Below are positions 14,812 to 23,527 of a DNA stretch of 50,525 bases, in pieces. The DNA is taken from positions 1-50,525 of IMG/VR virus record IMGVR_UViG_3300048588_000030; one strand, given 5' to 3'. The translations under genes and the position numbers were made by a program. The notes beneath the pieces are model-generated. The model was not told the origin of the DNA, made no database searches, and saw only the letters and a list, made by a program, of their open reading frames with translations. Source of the DNA: a virus. Position 1 is the first letter of the stretch. The number at the start of each line of letters is the position of its first letter.

Positions 14812-15621
14812 ATGACCGATACCAACGCCGCGACCCAGACTGTAATCGAAGAGATCATCCCAGACACCGCTGATACGACCAACGTGACGCAGGATACCGA
14901 TCCTGTCGCAGCGCTCGTAGGGGAGGGTAAGAAGTTCCGTGATGTAGCAGCCTTGGCTGCTGGGAAAGTGGAGTCCGACAAGTTTATTGAACAGTTGAAG
15001 CGAGAGACCGCAGACCTGCGGAAAGAACTTGCTCAGGTGTCGGAACAGGCCAAGTCCCAGCTTACCATGACTGAGATCTTGGAAGCTTTGAACCGCCGTC
15101 CAGAAGCTAATGGAGACGATGACGCGGGCCAACCACAGCCCAAAGCTATCTCATTAGAGGACATTTCACGCCTCGTTAAGGCTACCAATGCTGCCGAGAA
15201 GGCTGCCGACATAGCAAAGGCTAATCGCATGTCTGTGAACCGGGAGTTGCTCAAGCTGGCTGGTGGAAACGCCGAGACAGCCAAGAAGTTGCTCGCCACA
15301 CGGACGCTTGAGCTGGGACTGTCCAGCGATCAGGTACGCGATATGTCTGAGCGGTCACCAGCGGCTCTACTGGCACTTATTGGTACTTCGGGGACAACGA
15401 ATGGTACCCAGTCCACGAGTTCTACCACTAGGTCTAACGTTAATACAGAGGCTCTGCTGAACAATGCTAACCCAACCGGAGAACGAAAGTTGTCATGGTA
15501 CACTGCAAAACGCAAGGAAATGGGTGTTAACAAGTTCTACAGTGACTTTGCACTTCAGGCTCAGTATCAGGCAGATCTCAAACGACACGGGGATAGTTTT
15601 GTAGATACTAAGAGAAATTGA
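14812..15621 (+). CDS. Capsid scaffolding protein
   Basis: A 269-residue protein placed directly before the major capsid gene, with GGAG upstream of its ATG. It is acidic at the N-terminus, has a long predicted coiled coil (FIEQLKRETADLRKELAQVSEQ, about residues 58-80) and a basic C-terminus (TKRN). This is the usual build of scaffolding proteins, which organise capsid subunits during procapsid assembly and then leave. A Ser/Thr-rich linker lies at about 195-215. Confidence 0.8.
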   Translation: MTDTNAATQTVIEEIIPDTADTTNVTQDTDPVAALVGEGKKFRDVAALAAGKVESDKFIEQLKRETADLRKELAQVSEQAKSQLTMTEILEALNRRPEANGDDDAGQPQPKAISLEDISRLVKATNAAEKAADIAKANRMSVNRELLKLAGGNAETAKKLLATRTLELGLSSDQVRDMSERSPAALLALIGTSGTTNGTQSTSSTTRSNVNTEALLNNANPTGERKLSWYTAKRKEMGVNKFYSDFALQAQYQADLKRHGDSFVDTKRN

Positions 15622-15635
15622 GAGGATAATTAAAT

Positions 15636-16613
15636 ATGTCATCTATTACTTCTGGCATTAGCCATCTTACACGATCACAGGTATGGTCGGAAGAGCTGAA
15701 GGAGATTCTGCTCGACGAACTTACTGGTCAGGGGCATGTGCGTTGGATTCCGTTCGCTGACGGCGATCTGCTTAACATTCCGTCTATCGGTGAGGGTACG
15801 GTCCGTAATTATACGGAAGATACTGCGGCGCAGTATGACTCGCTTGATACTGGCAACTTCACGTTCCAGATCACTGAGTACCTGCAGAGCGGTACGTACA
15901 TCACGGAAAAGGCTCGTCAGGATCTGAAGTACGCTGCTGAGCTGGAGGCAAGCTTCATCCCGAAGCAGTCTCGTGCTCTCATGGAGCGCCTTGAGACGGA
16001 CGTGTACGCACTTGCTGCAGTCAACGCGTCTGGTGGTCAGGTTGCTGGTCTCAACGAGATCAATGGTGCGGCCCATCGGTTCACCGCAAGCGGCACCGCC
16101 GTTAGTGGCGAGCGCCCGATGGCTATCAAGGACTTTGCTCGTGTACTTTACGGCCTTAAGAAAGCCAACGTGCCCGGCCAGTCGCTTATTGCAATTGTAG
16201 ATCCGTCGGTAGAGTTTACCATGAATACGATGGCAAATCTGGTCGATGTGAGCAATAATCCGCGGTGGGAAGGTATCATTACGTCTGGTATCGGCGCTGG
16301 TCCTCGGTTCGTTCGTAACATTTACGGCTTTGACGTGTATGTGTCGAACTACCTCCCGAGTGCGGGTAACGAGTCTATTGACAGTGTTGCCGTGTCGGAC
16401 TCGCTCGGTGGCGTTTCCAACATCTTCTTCTCGGCTGCCGACGCTCGCATCCTGCCCTTTATTGGTGCATGGCGCCAGATGCCGAAGGTTGATTCGGAGT
16501 ACAACAAGGACTTCCAGCGTGAGGAGTATCTCACCACGGCTCGGTATGGTCTGAAGGTGTATCGCCCGGAAAATCTCGTGGTGGTTAACTCCAGCACGCT
16601 TGTTGTCGCTTAA
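15636..16613 (+). CDS. Major capsid protein
   Basis: A 325-residue protein following the scaffold gene, with AGAGGA upstream. Composition and order of motifs fit an HK97-fold capsid protein of a podovirus: an N-terminal arm, then a long helical spine (EASFIPKQSRALMERLETDVYALAAV at about 111-136), and a C-terminal domain ending in YGLKVYRPENLVVV. Codon choice shifts toward a small set of codons here, as expected for the most highly made virion protein. The gene is followed by the decoration-type gene and then a strong terminator. Confidence 0.9.
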   Translation: MSSITSGISHLTRSQVWSEELKEILLDELTGQGHVRWIPFADGDLLNIPSIGEGTVRNYTEDTAAQYDSLDTGNFTFQITEYLQSGTYITEKARQDLKYAAELEASFIPKQSRALMERLETDVYALAAVNASGGQVAGLNEINGAAHRFTASGTAVSGERPMAIKDFARVLYGLKKANVPGQSLIAIVDPSVEFTMNTMANLVDVSNNPRWEGIITSGIGAGPRFVRNIYGFDVYVSNYLPSAGNESIDSVAVSDSLGGVSNIFFSAADARILPFIGAWRQMPKVDSEYNKDFQREEYLTTARYGLKVYRPENLVVVNSSTLVVA

Positions 16614-16627
16614 GGAGGGCACATAGT

Positions 16628-17164
16628 ATGCCTAAAGCTAATTATAACGTTCGGGACGGCCTTGCCGTCGGTTATGGTCGTCGTACAGTAGATGATGCGT
16701 TGCCGTCTACGGTGCGCACGGCTGGTGCTGTGAAGCAGCTTATTCTTGAGTTGACTGATCTGACTGCGCTGCCTCTTAATACTGCTGCCGGTACGATTAC
16801 TGCTGGCTCGGTGTCCAATGCTGCGACTATTCCGGCGCTCGCCTCGGTGCAGTCGGTGACGATTATCACCAAGACTGCGGCTACGAGTGATGGTGCGGCT
16901 GACTTGCTGCTTGGTGTGTACACTGTGGGCACCAATGGTGCGCTTACTGCAGTAGACGCTGATGGCCTTGCTGCCGCTGGCGACTCGGCATTGGCCGACT
17001 TCAGTGTAGCAGGAGAGACTGTGGTACTGGGTAAGGCGGCTGGTGCCGAACTTATCGGCAAGGTTACTGTAGGCTCTTCGCCAGTTGTGGTGGCTGCTGC
17101 GTACGCCACTGCCGCTTACACTGCTGGCGCTCTGCAGGTCATCATCGAGTACGTCCCTGCCTAA
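16628..17164 (+). CDS. Probable capsid decoration or minor head protein
   Basis: A 178-residue Ala/Thr/Val-rich protein, 14 bases after the capsid gene. Short beta strands dominate (VQSVTIITKTAAT, GETVVLGKAAG). There is no signal peptide. The position between capsid and terminator, and the composition, suit a head decoration protein that stiffens the capsid. The same codon bias as the capsid gene suggests high expression. Confidence 0.65.
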   Translation: MPKANYNVRDGLAVGYGRRTVDDALPSTVRTAGAVKQLILELTDLTALPLNTAAGTITAGSVSNAATIPALASVQSVTIITKTAATSDGAADLLLGVYTVGTNGALTAVDADGLAAAGDSALADFSVAGETVVLGKAAGAELIGKVTVGSSPVVVAAAYATAAYTAGALQVIIEYVPA

Positions 17165-17182
17165 TACGTGCCTACACTGGGG

Positions 17183-17207
17183 CGGGGCCGAAAGGCCCCG
17201 TTCCTCT
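17183..17207 (+). terminator. Rho-independent terminator after the capsid genes
   Basis: A 7-bp GC stem CGGGGCC/GGCCCCG with a GAAA tetraloop, followed by TTCCTCTTATT. The T-run is broken, so read-through is likely. It would raise capsid transcript level relative to the genes beyond. Confidence 0.75.
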
Positions 17208-17235
17208 TATTTGCTTACCACTGAATGAGGCGCTA

Positions 17236-18990
17236 ATGGCAACGTACCCACCGAATTTTAACGATCAAGGCATCATAGACCTGTGTATAAACTCAGGCTA
17301 TCCTGTGACCGTGGATGGGTTCTATAACGCTATTAATGACGCTACTGGGAACACGAACGGTAGCATTGACGATATATGGAGACTGTACATCACGGATGTA
17401 CTTGGTTATACCTTTGTTGGGCAGCACCCAGCCCATTATGGGCTCTCTTTTGGGGACGGCCTGCCGAGTGGTGGTGTAGCGTTTCCAGAGCTTACAACGG
17501 TCACGTACACCCCCGGGGTGAATACAATAGAGGTAAATGGGATCTGCGGCGTTGACGGGAACTATTACGGTTACGTCACGACAACAACAGCTAATATAAC
17601 TTGGGGCTATAGTGATTTTCTGGATGATGAGGCCATTGGTCACGTTGGTTTCAGAGCCATCAGCATTCGACAAAATGCCTATATTGACTCGGCTACGCTC
17701 ACGCTGAAGTTTGCTGCTGTTGGAGTTAATTGGCCCGGTGGCAAGCTGTACGCAAAGAAGCTGGAACAAAATGCCATTGCTGTTCCTAACGACTCCGGCT
17801 ATGACTGGGTGTCGGGCGGCAAACTGACAACGGCGTATATCCAGATACCTTCAAGCCAGACAGCGACCACGGCCACCTTTGATGCGAAAGAGATATTGCT
17901 GGAGCTGATGGCTGCCGGCTGGGATGAGACAGACCACATTGTCCAATTCGTTTGTGTGGCTGATGCTGCGTGTCCTGACGACACCTATCTCTTAAGCCAC
18001 GACAAGCGCGAATCGACCACGGAGTTTAACCCAGCACTGGAAGTCGTCTATTACGAAAGCGCAAGCAACGCTGAAACCGCAGCCATCACAGATGGCTATG
18101 TCATCAACTATATGCCCGTCAGCGATGCAGACTTGGCAATAGCAAATCGCTTGCGGTTCGTGGTGCAGGACGATGCTGGCAGCCGCGAGGATGGTGTTGT
18201 GCTGGCTGGCGATTACGCGCCCTTCATCTCTACGACCGTCAACGCGCCCAGAAAAACAGTTGCGGTGGCTGGCGAGCTGGCCGAGCTTGATGCTGTTAAC
18301 TGGAATGTGCTGCCGCAGGCTAGATTCTTTGGTCGCAAATACTCCGGACACCCGGAACTGGCACAGGGGGCACTTCTATCCACTCTCAGCTACACCGATG
18401 GTTGGCAGTTCTTACCCAGAAACTATGACTACCTGTGGGCTGCCGCCATTGAGTTCGAGTCTACAGACGTTCTGAACTCTTGGTGGGATGTGTGGAACTA
18501 TAGAGGTTTCGGGGGCACCACATCGCAGTCTGCCATGTTCCTCACAGCAACCGGGACGACACTCGCTGGAATTGCAAATGCGAATGAGGTTGTCCTCGAC
18601 CTCCAAGTTGGCACACGGGTGCAGGTTACCGAGACAGGGATCACTGCTGGAGCAGGCCGCACTTTGAGGATCATGCTGTTTTGGGACCATGTGGCGTCAG
18701 CATGGTACTGGCGTTTGGTTGTCGAAGACGCTGCTGGCGCAGTAATCATCGACCGCAATAACAGCGCATCGGTAGCAAACACATGGGACCCCACATCTAT
18801 GACGGCACAGAACATCGACCGTAGGTGGCTGGTCGGGTTCAGATTGGATGGGGGCGCTCGAATGTTTGGGCACGCGATCATAGAATGGCGTCGGTCTGCT
18901 GCGAACATCTGGGAAGATTCCGCTGACTGGATGACGAAATCGTGGGTGCGCGGGATCAAGTCTCTCGATCCTCGGCTGATGACTCCGTAA
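17236..18990 (+). CDS. Putative receptor-binding or surface protein
   Basis: A 584-residue protein with ATG at 17236. The first 60 residues resemble a short virion-attachment segment, and the remainder is rich in Trp, Gly, Asp and beta strands. Two regions, about 95-270 and 310-584, look like beta-sandwich domains (for example YIDSATLTLKFAAVG and AWYWRLVVEDAAGAV). This fits a tail appendage or capsid-surface protein that binds glycans. I do not recognise a named family. It is the first gene of the 17.2-23.5 kb block, which separates head genes from tail-tube genes. Confidence 0.6.
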   Translation: MATYPPNFNDQGIIDLCINSGYPVTVDGFYNAINDATGNTNGSIDDIWRLYITDVLGYTFVGQHPAHYGLSFGDGLPSGGVAFPELTTVTYTPGVNTIEVNGICGVDGNYYGYVTTTTANITWGYSDFLDDEAIGHVGFRAISIRQNAYIDSATLTLKFAAVGVNWPGGKLYAKKLEQNAIAVPNDSGYDWVSGGKLTTAYIQIPSSQTATTATFDAKEILLELMAAGWDETDHIVQFVCVADAACPDDTYLLSHDKRESTTEFNPALEVVYYESASNAETAAITDGYVINYMPVSDADLAIANRLRFVVQDDAGSREDGVVLAGDYAPFISTTVNAPRKTVAVAGELAELDAVNWNVLPQARFFGRKYSGHPELAQGALLSTLSYTDGWQFLPRNYDYLWAAAIEFESTDVLNSWWDVWNYRGFGGTTSQSAMFLTATGTTLAGIANANEVVLDLQVGTRVQVTETGITAGAGRTLRIMLFWDHVASAWYWRLVVEDAAGAVIIDRNNSASVANTWDPTSMTAQNIDRRWLVGFRLDGGARMFGHAIIEWRRSAANIWEDSADWMTKSWVRGIKSLDPRLMTP

Positions 18991-19017
18991 CAACAACCAA
19001 CAACGGAAAACGGTGCA

Positions 19018-19419
19018 ATGGATGAACAGCAGCAAGCCACAACGATCTGGCAGTTGGGGTTGTGGGACGCGGTGGGATGGCTTATCACCCTGCTGGTTAC
19101 TGGGCTGCTTGCCATGATGAAGCGGTCGTGGCGGCAGCTTGAGACCCGGCAGGATGCGCTTGAGGAGTTCTGCAAGGTTGAACACAAGCAGCGCATGGCC
19201 GACCTGACGCAGCACGCGGTTGCTGATTCACGGACGCATGACGACATCCGGCGGGAACTGGCTGATGAACTGAAGCAGGTGAACGCCAAGATAGACGGCA
19301 ACAACGACAAGTCTGTTACCCGGTTTGAAGCACTCAGCCTGCAAATGACCACGCAGCATGAGGCGATCACAGCCCGCGTTGACCGGGTGTTGGAACTGAT
19401 GAGAGGGGGTAGAACGTGA
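19018..19419 (+). CDS. Single-span membrane protein with coiled coil
   Basis: A 133-residue protein with one hydrophobic segment near the N-terminus (GWLITLLVTGLLAMM, residues about 22-36) followed by a charged, probably coiled-coil C-terminal part. The ATG at 19018 follows AACGGAAAACGG. Its stop overlaps the GTG of the next gene by four bases. Topology suits a small inner-membrane protein; a holin or antiholin role is possible, but the neighbour is a tail spike rather than an endolysin. Confidence 0.6.
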   Translation: MDEQQQATTIWQLGLWDAVGWLITLLVTGLLAMMKRSWRQLETRQDALEEFCKVEHKQRMADLTQHAVADSRTHDDIRRELADELKQVNAKIDGNNDKSVTRFEALSLQMTTQHEAITARVDRVLELMRGGRT

Positions 19420-21230
19420 GAGCTAAATCTATTGCAGACCATAACCGGGTTGTCCGGCTTGAGGATTGGAACGGGCTGGATTTGACGGGCGGGAATGACT
19501 GCGCTTCGATTTTGAATGCCGCAATGACGCAGGCCGCTGCCGCGAAATACCCGGTTATAGGCCCTTCAGGGACGCTTCTTATTGGGACGAAGGTAACGGC
19601 GTCGGCTCCGCTGATCGGCCCATCATGGCCCCGTGGATCACTCAACGCCGGACTGATTCTGAAGCCCGGCATGACTGACGGAACGGCGGTGCTTGAGTCC
19701 GTGCTGGCGAATGGGTTTCATCTGGAGAATGTTGCTATAGACTCAGGTGCGGAGAATCCAGGTGCGGCTGTGAATGCAGTCGGCATCAAGTTGGGCACGG
19801 TTGGCGGCGGAGGGGCTGACGGCGGAGGAACGGCCTCGCGCTATGGTGTCCTGCGGAATATCCACATTAACGGCCTTGCGAATGCTTACGAGATACAGGG
19901 GTGGTCGAGTCAATTTCAGAATCTGTTTGCGTATAACTGCACGCTAGGGCTGAAAGGCGAGTACCTGAATAACTGCATGATGGATCTTGTGTGCGGCGGC
20001 TGCGTGCAAGGATTTACGCTTGCGAATACTGGCAACATGGTCTTTACCCGCTTTGGGGATGAAGGGGCGTATGGAACCGCTGCTAGTACCATCAACAGCA
20101 GCGAGGATATTGTTTTCACTAGCTATAGAACTGAGCAGGGTGGGCGCGGTGCGGTACCGTGGCTTACGGCAGGGTCGAGTCTCGGGAACACCGTCAGGAA
20201 CCTACGGATTCTATCCGGTGTGTTCGATGACCCGGCAGCGGGCGTTGCGCCTGTTGCGCTTGACTACGTTGATGGGTGGGAGATCAGCGCAAGAATATCC
20301 AATCAAACAACCAACCGCCGCAGCGTGTCCACCACCGTCAACACCAGAAACAACCACAAGTCTGCGCCGCGAATGTACGCGGGTTATCCCTTTGTCCCGC
20401 AGTCGGCTGAAGCGGCAATTACAGATAACCGCAGGGATTTCCAGCGGCCTGTCGAGTTGTTCAACGCCAATCCGTTTATGGATGGTGTGCGGTTTGGGTG
20501 CTACAACTTGGCGGCAGGGGCTTCGACAGGAGCTATCACTCTCACCGAAGATACGACCATATACCGCACGGGTAAGTCCTCATTGAGAATCGAGGCAACG
20601 ACTGGCGGCACGTCACAACGGGCAGAATTCTACTACAACGACCCGTGGGTGCCTGCGCTGGCTGGTCAACTGATTACCTTTGGCGCGTGGATAAAGACCC
20701 CGAACGAAACTGACATCAAGGGCGAGGAGACCGCAGACGGAACTACAATTTACCCAGCTATCACGCTACGAAATGCCGCCGGCACAGTCATAGGCAACTC
20801 GGACAACGGATGGGTGGTGCGGGCTGGGTGGTCGTTCCTGCACTGTACGGCCACGATTCCTGCGGCTGCGACAGAGTTTCGCGCAGAAGTTTGGCTTAAC
20901 CGTGGGGCGAACAACACCGCGATAGGCGATCACATCAACGTGGACTTTATGGGTATCGCTGCTGGCGATGTGTGGGAACAGATATACGAAGGCAACTTCG
21001 TGCAGTCGCAGCTTTGCACTGGGTCATTCCTCGGCGGGCGGGCATTGTGGCGACTTACCCAAGCCGCAGCGGCCACGTTGATTGCCGACACGACTCAGGT
21101 CTACAAAGTCGGCGACACCATCGAGTACACCGATCCCGCTGCGGCTGGTAACAAGGGCATCGTCTGCACTACGGGCGGCGCAGGCGGCACGGCAGTGTTC
21201 AAGGCCTTCGGCGTGATCGAAGCCCCGTAA
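19416..21230 (+). CDS. Tail spike with pectate-lyase-like beta-helix
   Basis: A 604-residue protein starting at a GTG (GGGGGT upstream). Residues 9-60 hold the pattern seen at the start of phage beta-helix spikes: DWNGLDLTGGNDCASILNAA, then a VIGPSGTLLIG turn. The next 250 residues are a repetitive beta-rich region typical of right-handed parallel beta-helices. The C-terminal 220 residues look like a carbohydrate-binding beta-sandwich (for example FYYNDPWVPALAGQLITFGAW). Such spikes often bind and cut capsular polysaccharide or lipopolysaccharide; no catalytic residues can be named from this sequence. Confidence 0.75.
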   Translation: MRAKSIADHNRVVRLEDWNGLDLTGGNDCASILNAAMTQAAAAKYPVIGPSGTLLIGTKVTASAPLIGPSWPRGSLNAGLILKPGMTDGTAVLESVLANGFHLENVAIDSGAENPGAAVNAVGIKLGTVGGGGADGGGTASRYGVLRNIHINGLANAYEIQGWSSQFQNLFAYNCTLGLKGEYLNNCMMDLVCGGCVQGFTLANTGNMVFTRFGDEGAYGTAASTINSSEDIVFTSYRTEQGGRGAVPWLTAGSSLGNTVRNLRILSGVFDDPAAGVAPVALDYVDGWEISARISNQTTNRRSVSTTVNTRNNHKSAPRMYAGYPFVPQSAEAAITDNRRDFQRPVELFNANPFMDGVRFGCYNLAAGASTGAITLTEDTTIYRTGKSSLRIEATTGGTSQRAEFYYNDPWVPALAGQLITFGAWIKTPNETDIKGEETADGTTIYPAITLRNAAGTVIGNSDNGWVVRAGWSFLHCTATIPAAATEFRAEVWLNRGANNTAIGDHINVDFMGIAAGDVWEQIYEGNFVQSQLCTGSFLGGRALWRLTQAAAATLIADTTQVYKVGDTIEYTDPAAAGNKGIVCTTGGAGGTAVFKAFGVIEAP

Positions 21231-22342
21231 TGTCCAACACCATACTGGACTCCCACCTGCCCAGCACCAGCAACACGATCCTGGTGTCGCACGGCTTCCC
21301 GTCTGCTGAGTCATACAGCAACGGGATCATTGCGAGCTATGGGGCTGAGTACACGGGGGGCGGGAGTCCTGACACGACGCCAGCCGACTTCAATTTCGGC
21401 ACGAACCCGACAGGGCTTGCGCTCGGCGCCGGAACGCAGACATCTGATGCCGCCACAATCACTGACATCACCGCTGCTTCAGCGTTCACCTTCACCGGCA
21501 CTGATGGCTCGTGCGAGTGGCGGAAGTACACGTCTGGCGCGTGGGGCAGTTGGAGTTCGGCGGGTAGCGGGTCTTGCATCAACAACGACCAGCTACAGCT
21601 TCGCCATACCGCGGGCACCGGCTATTCGCAGACGGTCAGCGGGACGATCACGTTCACGTCTGGGTCGGTCTCAGCGACTTTCTCGTCTACGACTATTGCT
21701 GACCCGGCGGGTATCAACCTGACCCACGGCTCAGAGTTCACGATCACCGGCAGCGGGTTCGGGACGAAGCCTGCGCAGACGCCGACATTCTACTGGGGTG
21801 GTGATGGCTCGACGCCGACGTGGGATGAAGTGCAGGGCGTGAGTCTCGGTTACCAGAACTCCGGCTGGCGGGCATCAACACCTCATGCACGTATCGCCAG
21901 GTATGCCGTTGGCAAGCGAGCTTCCTCCGATACGCCGCCGTATAACGTTGTGCGATCTGTCAAATTCCCTGTGTCGGCGGTGCCGGCAGAGGTCTACGCC
22001 TCATTCTACGTTCGGCTGGATTCGGCGTGGGATACCTCACAGTACGGCGATCCGGATCACCAGATGAAGCCATGCACGATCCAGTGGAACGAATTGGATT
22101 ACCTAAACGGCACGGACTACATCTACCACGGGGTTGCCGGTGTGCTCGCAACCGGGAATCTTACCGGCGATGGCTGGCGATACAGCTCTGCACCATCCGG
22201 CGGGAGCATTTGGGGCGAGGATGCGACTAATCCGGTGCAGGGGTGGGTTCGGTTGGAGTTTATCGGGCGTTTCGCTACCGATGGCTACCTACGCTTGTTC
22301 GAGACAACAAGCGTCGGCGGGCGGGGCGTACTGAAGCCCTGA
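21230..22342 (+). CDS. Surface protein, main part of a frame-disrupted gene
   Basis: A 370-residue frame with start fused to the previous stop (TAATG). Three parts are visible: a short attachment segment, a Ser/Thr/Gly-rich domain of beta strands (residues about 45-165), and a jelly-roll-like domain from about 165 (THGSEFTITGSGFGTKPAQTP). The frame stops at 22342, in the middle of that domain. The expected continuation lies in the -1 frame after a G-rich run (22312-22326). The protein is likely truncated here by an indel, or the two frames are joined by ribosomal frameshifting. Confidence 0.6.
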   Translation: MSNTILDSHLPSTSNTILVSHGFPSAESYSNGIIASYGAEYTGGGSPDTTPADFNFGTNPTGLALGAGTQTSDAATITDITAASAFTFTGTDGSCEWRKYTSGAWGSWSSAGSGSCINNDQLQLRHTAGTGYSQTVSGTITFTSGSVSATFSSTTIADPAGINLTHGSEFTITGSGFGTKPAQTPTFYWGGDGSTPTWDEVQGVSLGYQNSGWRASTPHARIARYAVGKRASSDTPPYNVVRSVKFPVSAVPAEVYASFYVRLDSAWDTSQYGDPDHQMKPCTIQWNELDYLNGTDYIYHGVAGVLATGNLTGDGWRYSSAPSGGSIWGEDATNPVQGWVRLEFIGRFATDGYLRLFETTSVGGRGVLKP

Positions 22343-22680
22343 ATGATGATGGCGATACCCGGTTTGATGGTGTAAACGCCCCGGCTGGTGGGTATGCAAG
22401 TTTCCATTTCGGTGGCTATATCCGTGACTGGGATACAGGAAATAATTGGCAGTATATAACTGATGTTTTCCTCGATGTCGGTACAACTCGCGTAGTCCTC
22501 GGCAACGCCAACACGCTTGCCGCCTGCACGATGCTGGAGCCGCAGCCGTACACAGCGTGGAGCGCGTCGTCCATTACGATCACTGCCAACGCTGGCGGCA
22601 TCCCGGCGGGCACGGCGACGTTGTATGTACTGACCGGGGCTAACACGATTGTCCAGCAGCAGACGGTGACGATTGCATGA
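22343..22680 (+). CDS. C-terminal continuation of the surface protein in the -1 frame
   Basis: The frame from about 22316 to 22680 encodes ALNDDGDTRFDGVNAPAGG and about 95 further residues that read as the natural end of the preceding domain. It has no ribosome site or in-frame ATG of its own near 22343, and the only start candidate (a GTG at 22243) would lie in sequence that is out of frame with the preceding domain. The last 45 residues (SASSITITANAGGIPAGTA to the end) are a beta strand-rich tail. Confidence 0.55.
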
Positions 22681-22725
22681 CCCGCGTTCACGACAAGCTA
22701 GTAACCCTGAACTAACAGAGGGCTT

Positions 22726-23136
22726 ATGAGAATTTCCGACCGACAGACAGTAAGACTGAGCCTCACGCTGATGCTGATAGCCGTGCTGGTCATGCTGGCT
22801 GGGAGTGTCTTCGCCCAGACCAAGACGGTTACTTGGGACGCTGCGACCCACTACACAACCGGCGACCCGCTGCCCTATGGCAAGGTCTGGACAGCGGTGA
22901 ATCAGTACGATCTCGGGTGCCCGCCGATTGGGCCGGTAATTGCGGGGCAGGCAAGGATCAGCCTGCCGGGGGTTGAGCAGAAGGCAGTGTTCGAGGTTCC
23001 GGCGGGGACCTGCTCGTGCTTTGAGGCGGTGACGTGGGTATACGGGGACCCAGTGGAGCGGTACATGAGCGCCCCGGTACTGACCGAGGGGTGTAACGCG
23101 GCGGCATCTGGTGGCTGCCATCAGGGGGGGTCATGA
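22726..23136 (+). CDS. Secreted protein with fibronectin III-like domain
   Basis: A 136-residue protein with a clear Sec signal: positive N-terminus, hydrophobic core LTLMLIAVLVMLAG and a likely cut after VFA (about residue 30). The mature part begins TKTVTWDAATHYTTGD, which resembles the first strands of a fibronectin type III domain, and has five Cys residues that could form disulphides in the periplasm. Signal-bearing proteins are uncommon in phage structural operons, so it probably acts on the host envelope. GAGGG lies upstream of the ATG. It overlaps the next gene by four bases. Confidence 0.65.
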   Translation: MRISDRQTVRLSLTLMLIAVLVMLAGSVFAQTKTVTWDAATHYTTGDPLPYGKVWTAVNQYDLGCPPIGPVIAGQARISLPGVEQKAVFEVPAGTCSCFEAVTWVYGDPVERYMSAPVLTEGCNAAASGGCHQGGS

Positions 23137-23489
23137 GGCAATACATCAAGAATCTGAAGCTCTGGGGCACCGGCTGGTCGAAGTTCGACGAGCTGCAATT
23201 TAAAGCCGGCTGGAGCGGGGATTCGTGGCGCTGGCGACTGCTCTACCTGATCGACCACGGAACGCGCGTCCTGCTCGGCGGGGCGGTCGTCACGTGGAGC
23301 CGGTGGTTTTACGACAACCGTGACAAGTACGGCTGGGCCAAGTTCCTCGACCGGCTGCTGAACCACATTGATAGTGGCCACGGTGCAGATTCCGGACCTG
23401 AACTTTGGGGGTCGAAGGATACTGCTATCGCTCATGTCCTTCCACTGGTAGCACTGGCTGGGCTTGCGTGGGTGCTGTGGGCGCGGTAA
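23133..23489 (+). CDS. Membrane-anchored small protein
   Basis: A 118-residue protein with an amphipathic N-terminal part rich in Trp (WGTGWSKFDELQFKAGW, WSGDSWRWRLLYL) and a hydrophobic C-terminus (VLPLVALAGLAWVLWA, about 102-117) that should span the membrane. It is translationally coupled to the secreted protein before it (ATGA). A working pair acting at the host envelope is likely. No family is recognised. Confidence 0.6.
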   Translation: MRQYIKNLKLWGTGWSKFDELQFKAGWSGDSWRWRLLYLIDHGTRVLLGGAVVTWSRWFYDNRDKYGWAKFLDRLLNHIDSGHGADSGPELWGSKDTAIAHVLPLVALAGLAWVLWAR

Positions 23490-23527
23490 CTAGTTCCATA
23501 ATTTAGTATTACCAAGAGTACCGTAAT

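Noticed and set aside
15675-16622. Long minus-strand frame antisense to the capsid gene
   Set aside because: The plus frame is a convincing capsid protein with a ribosome site and strong codon bias. The antisense frame is a by-product of that codon use.
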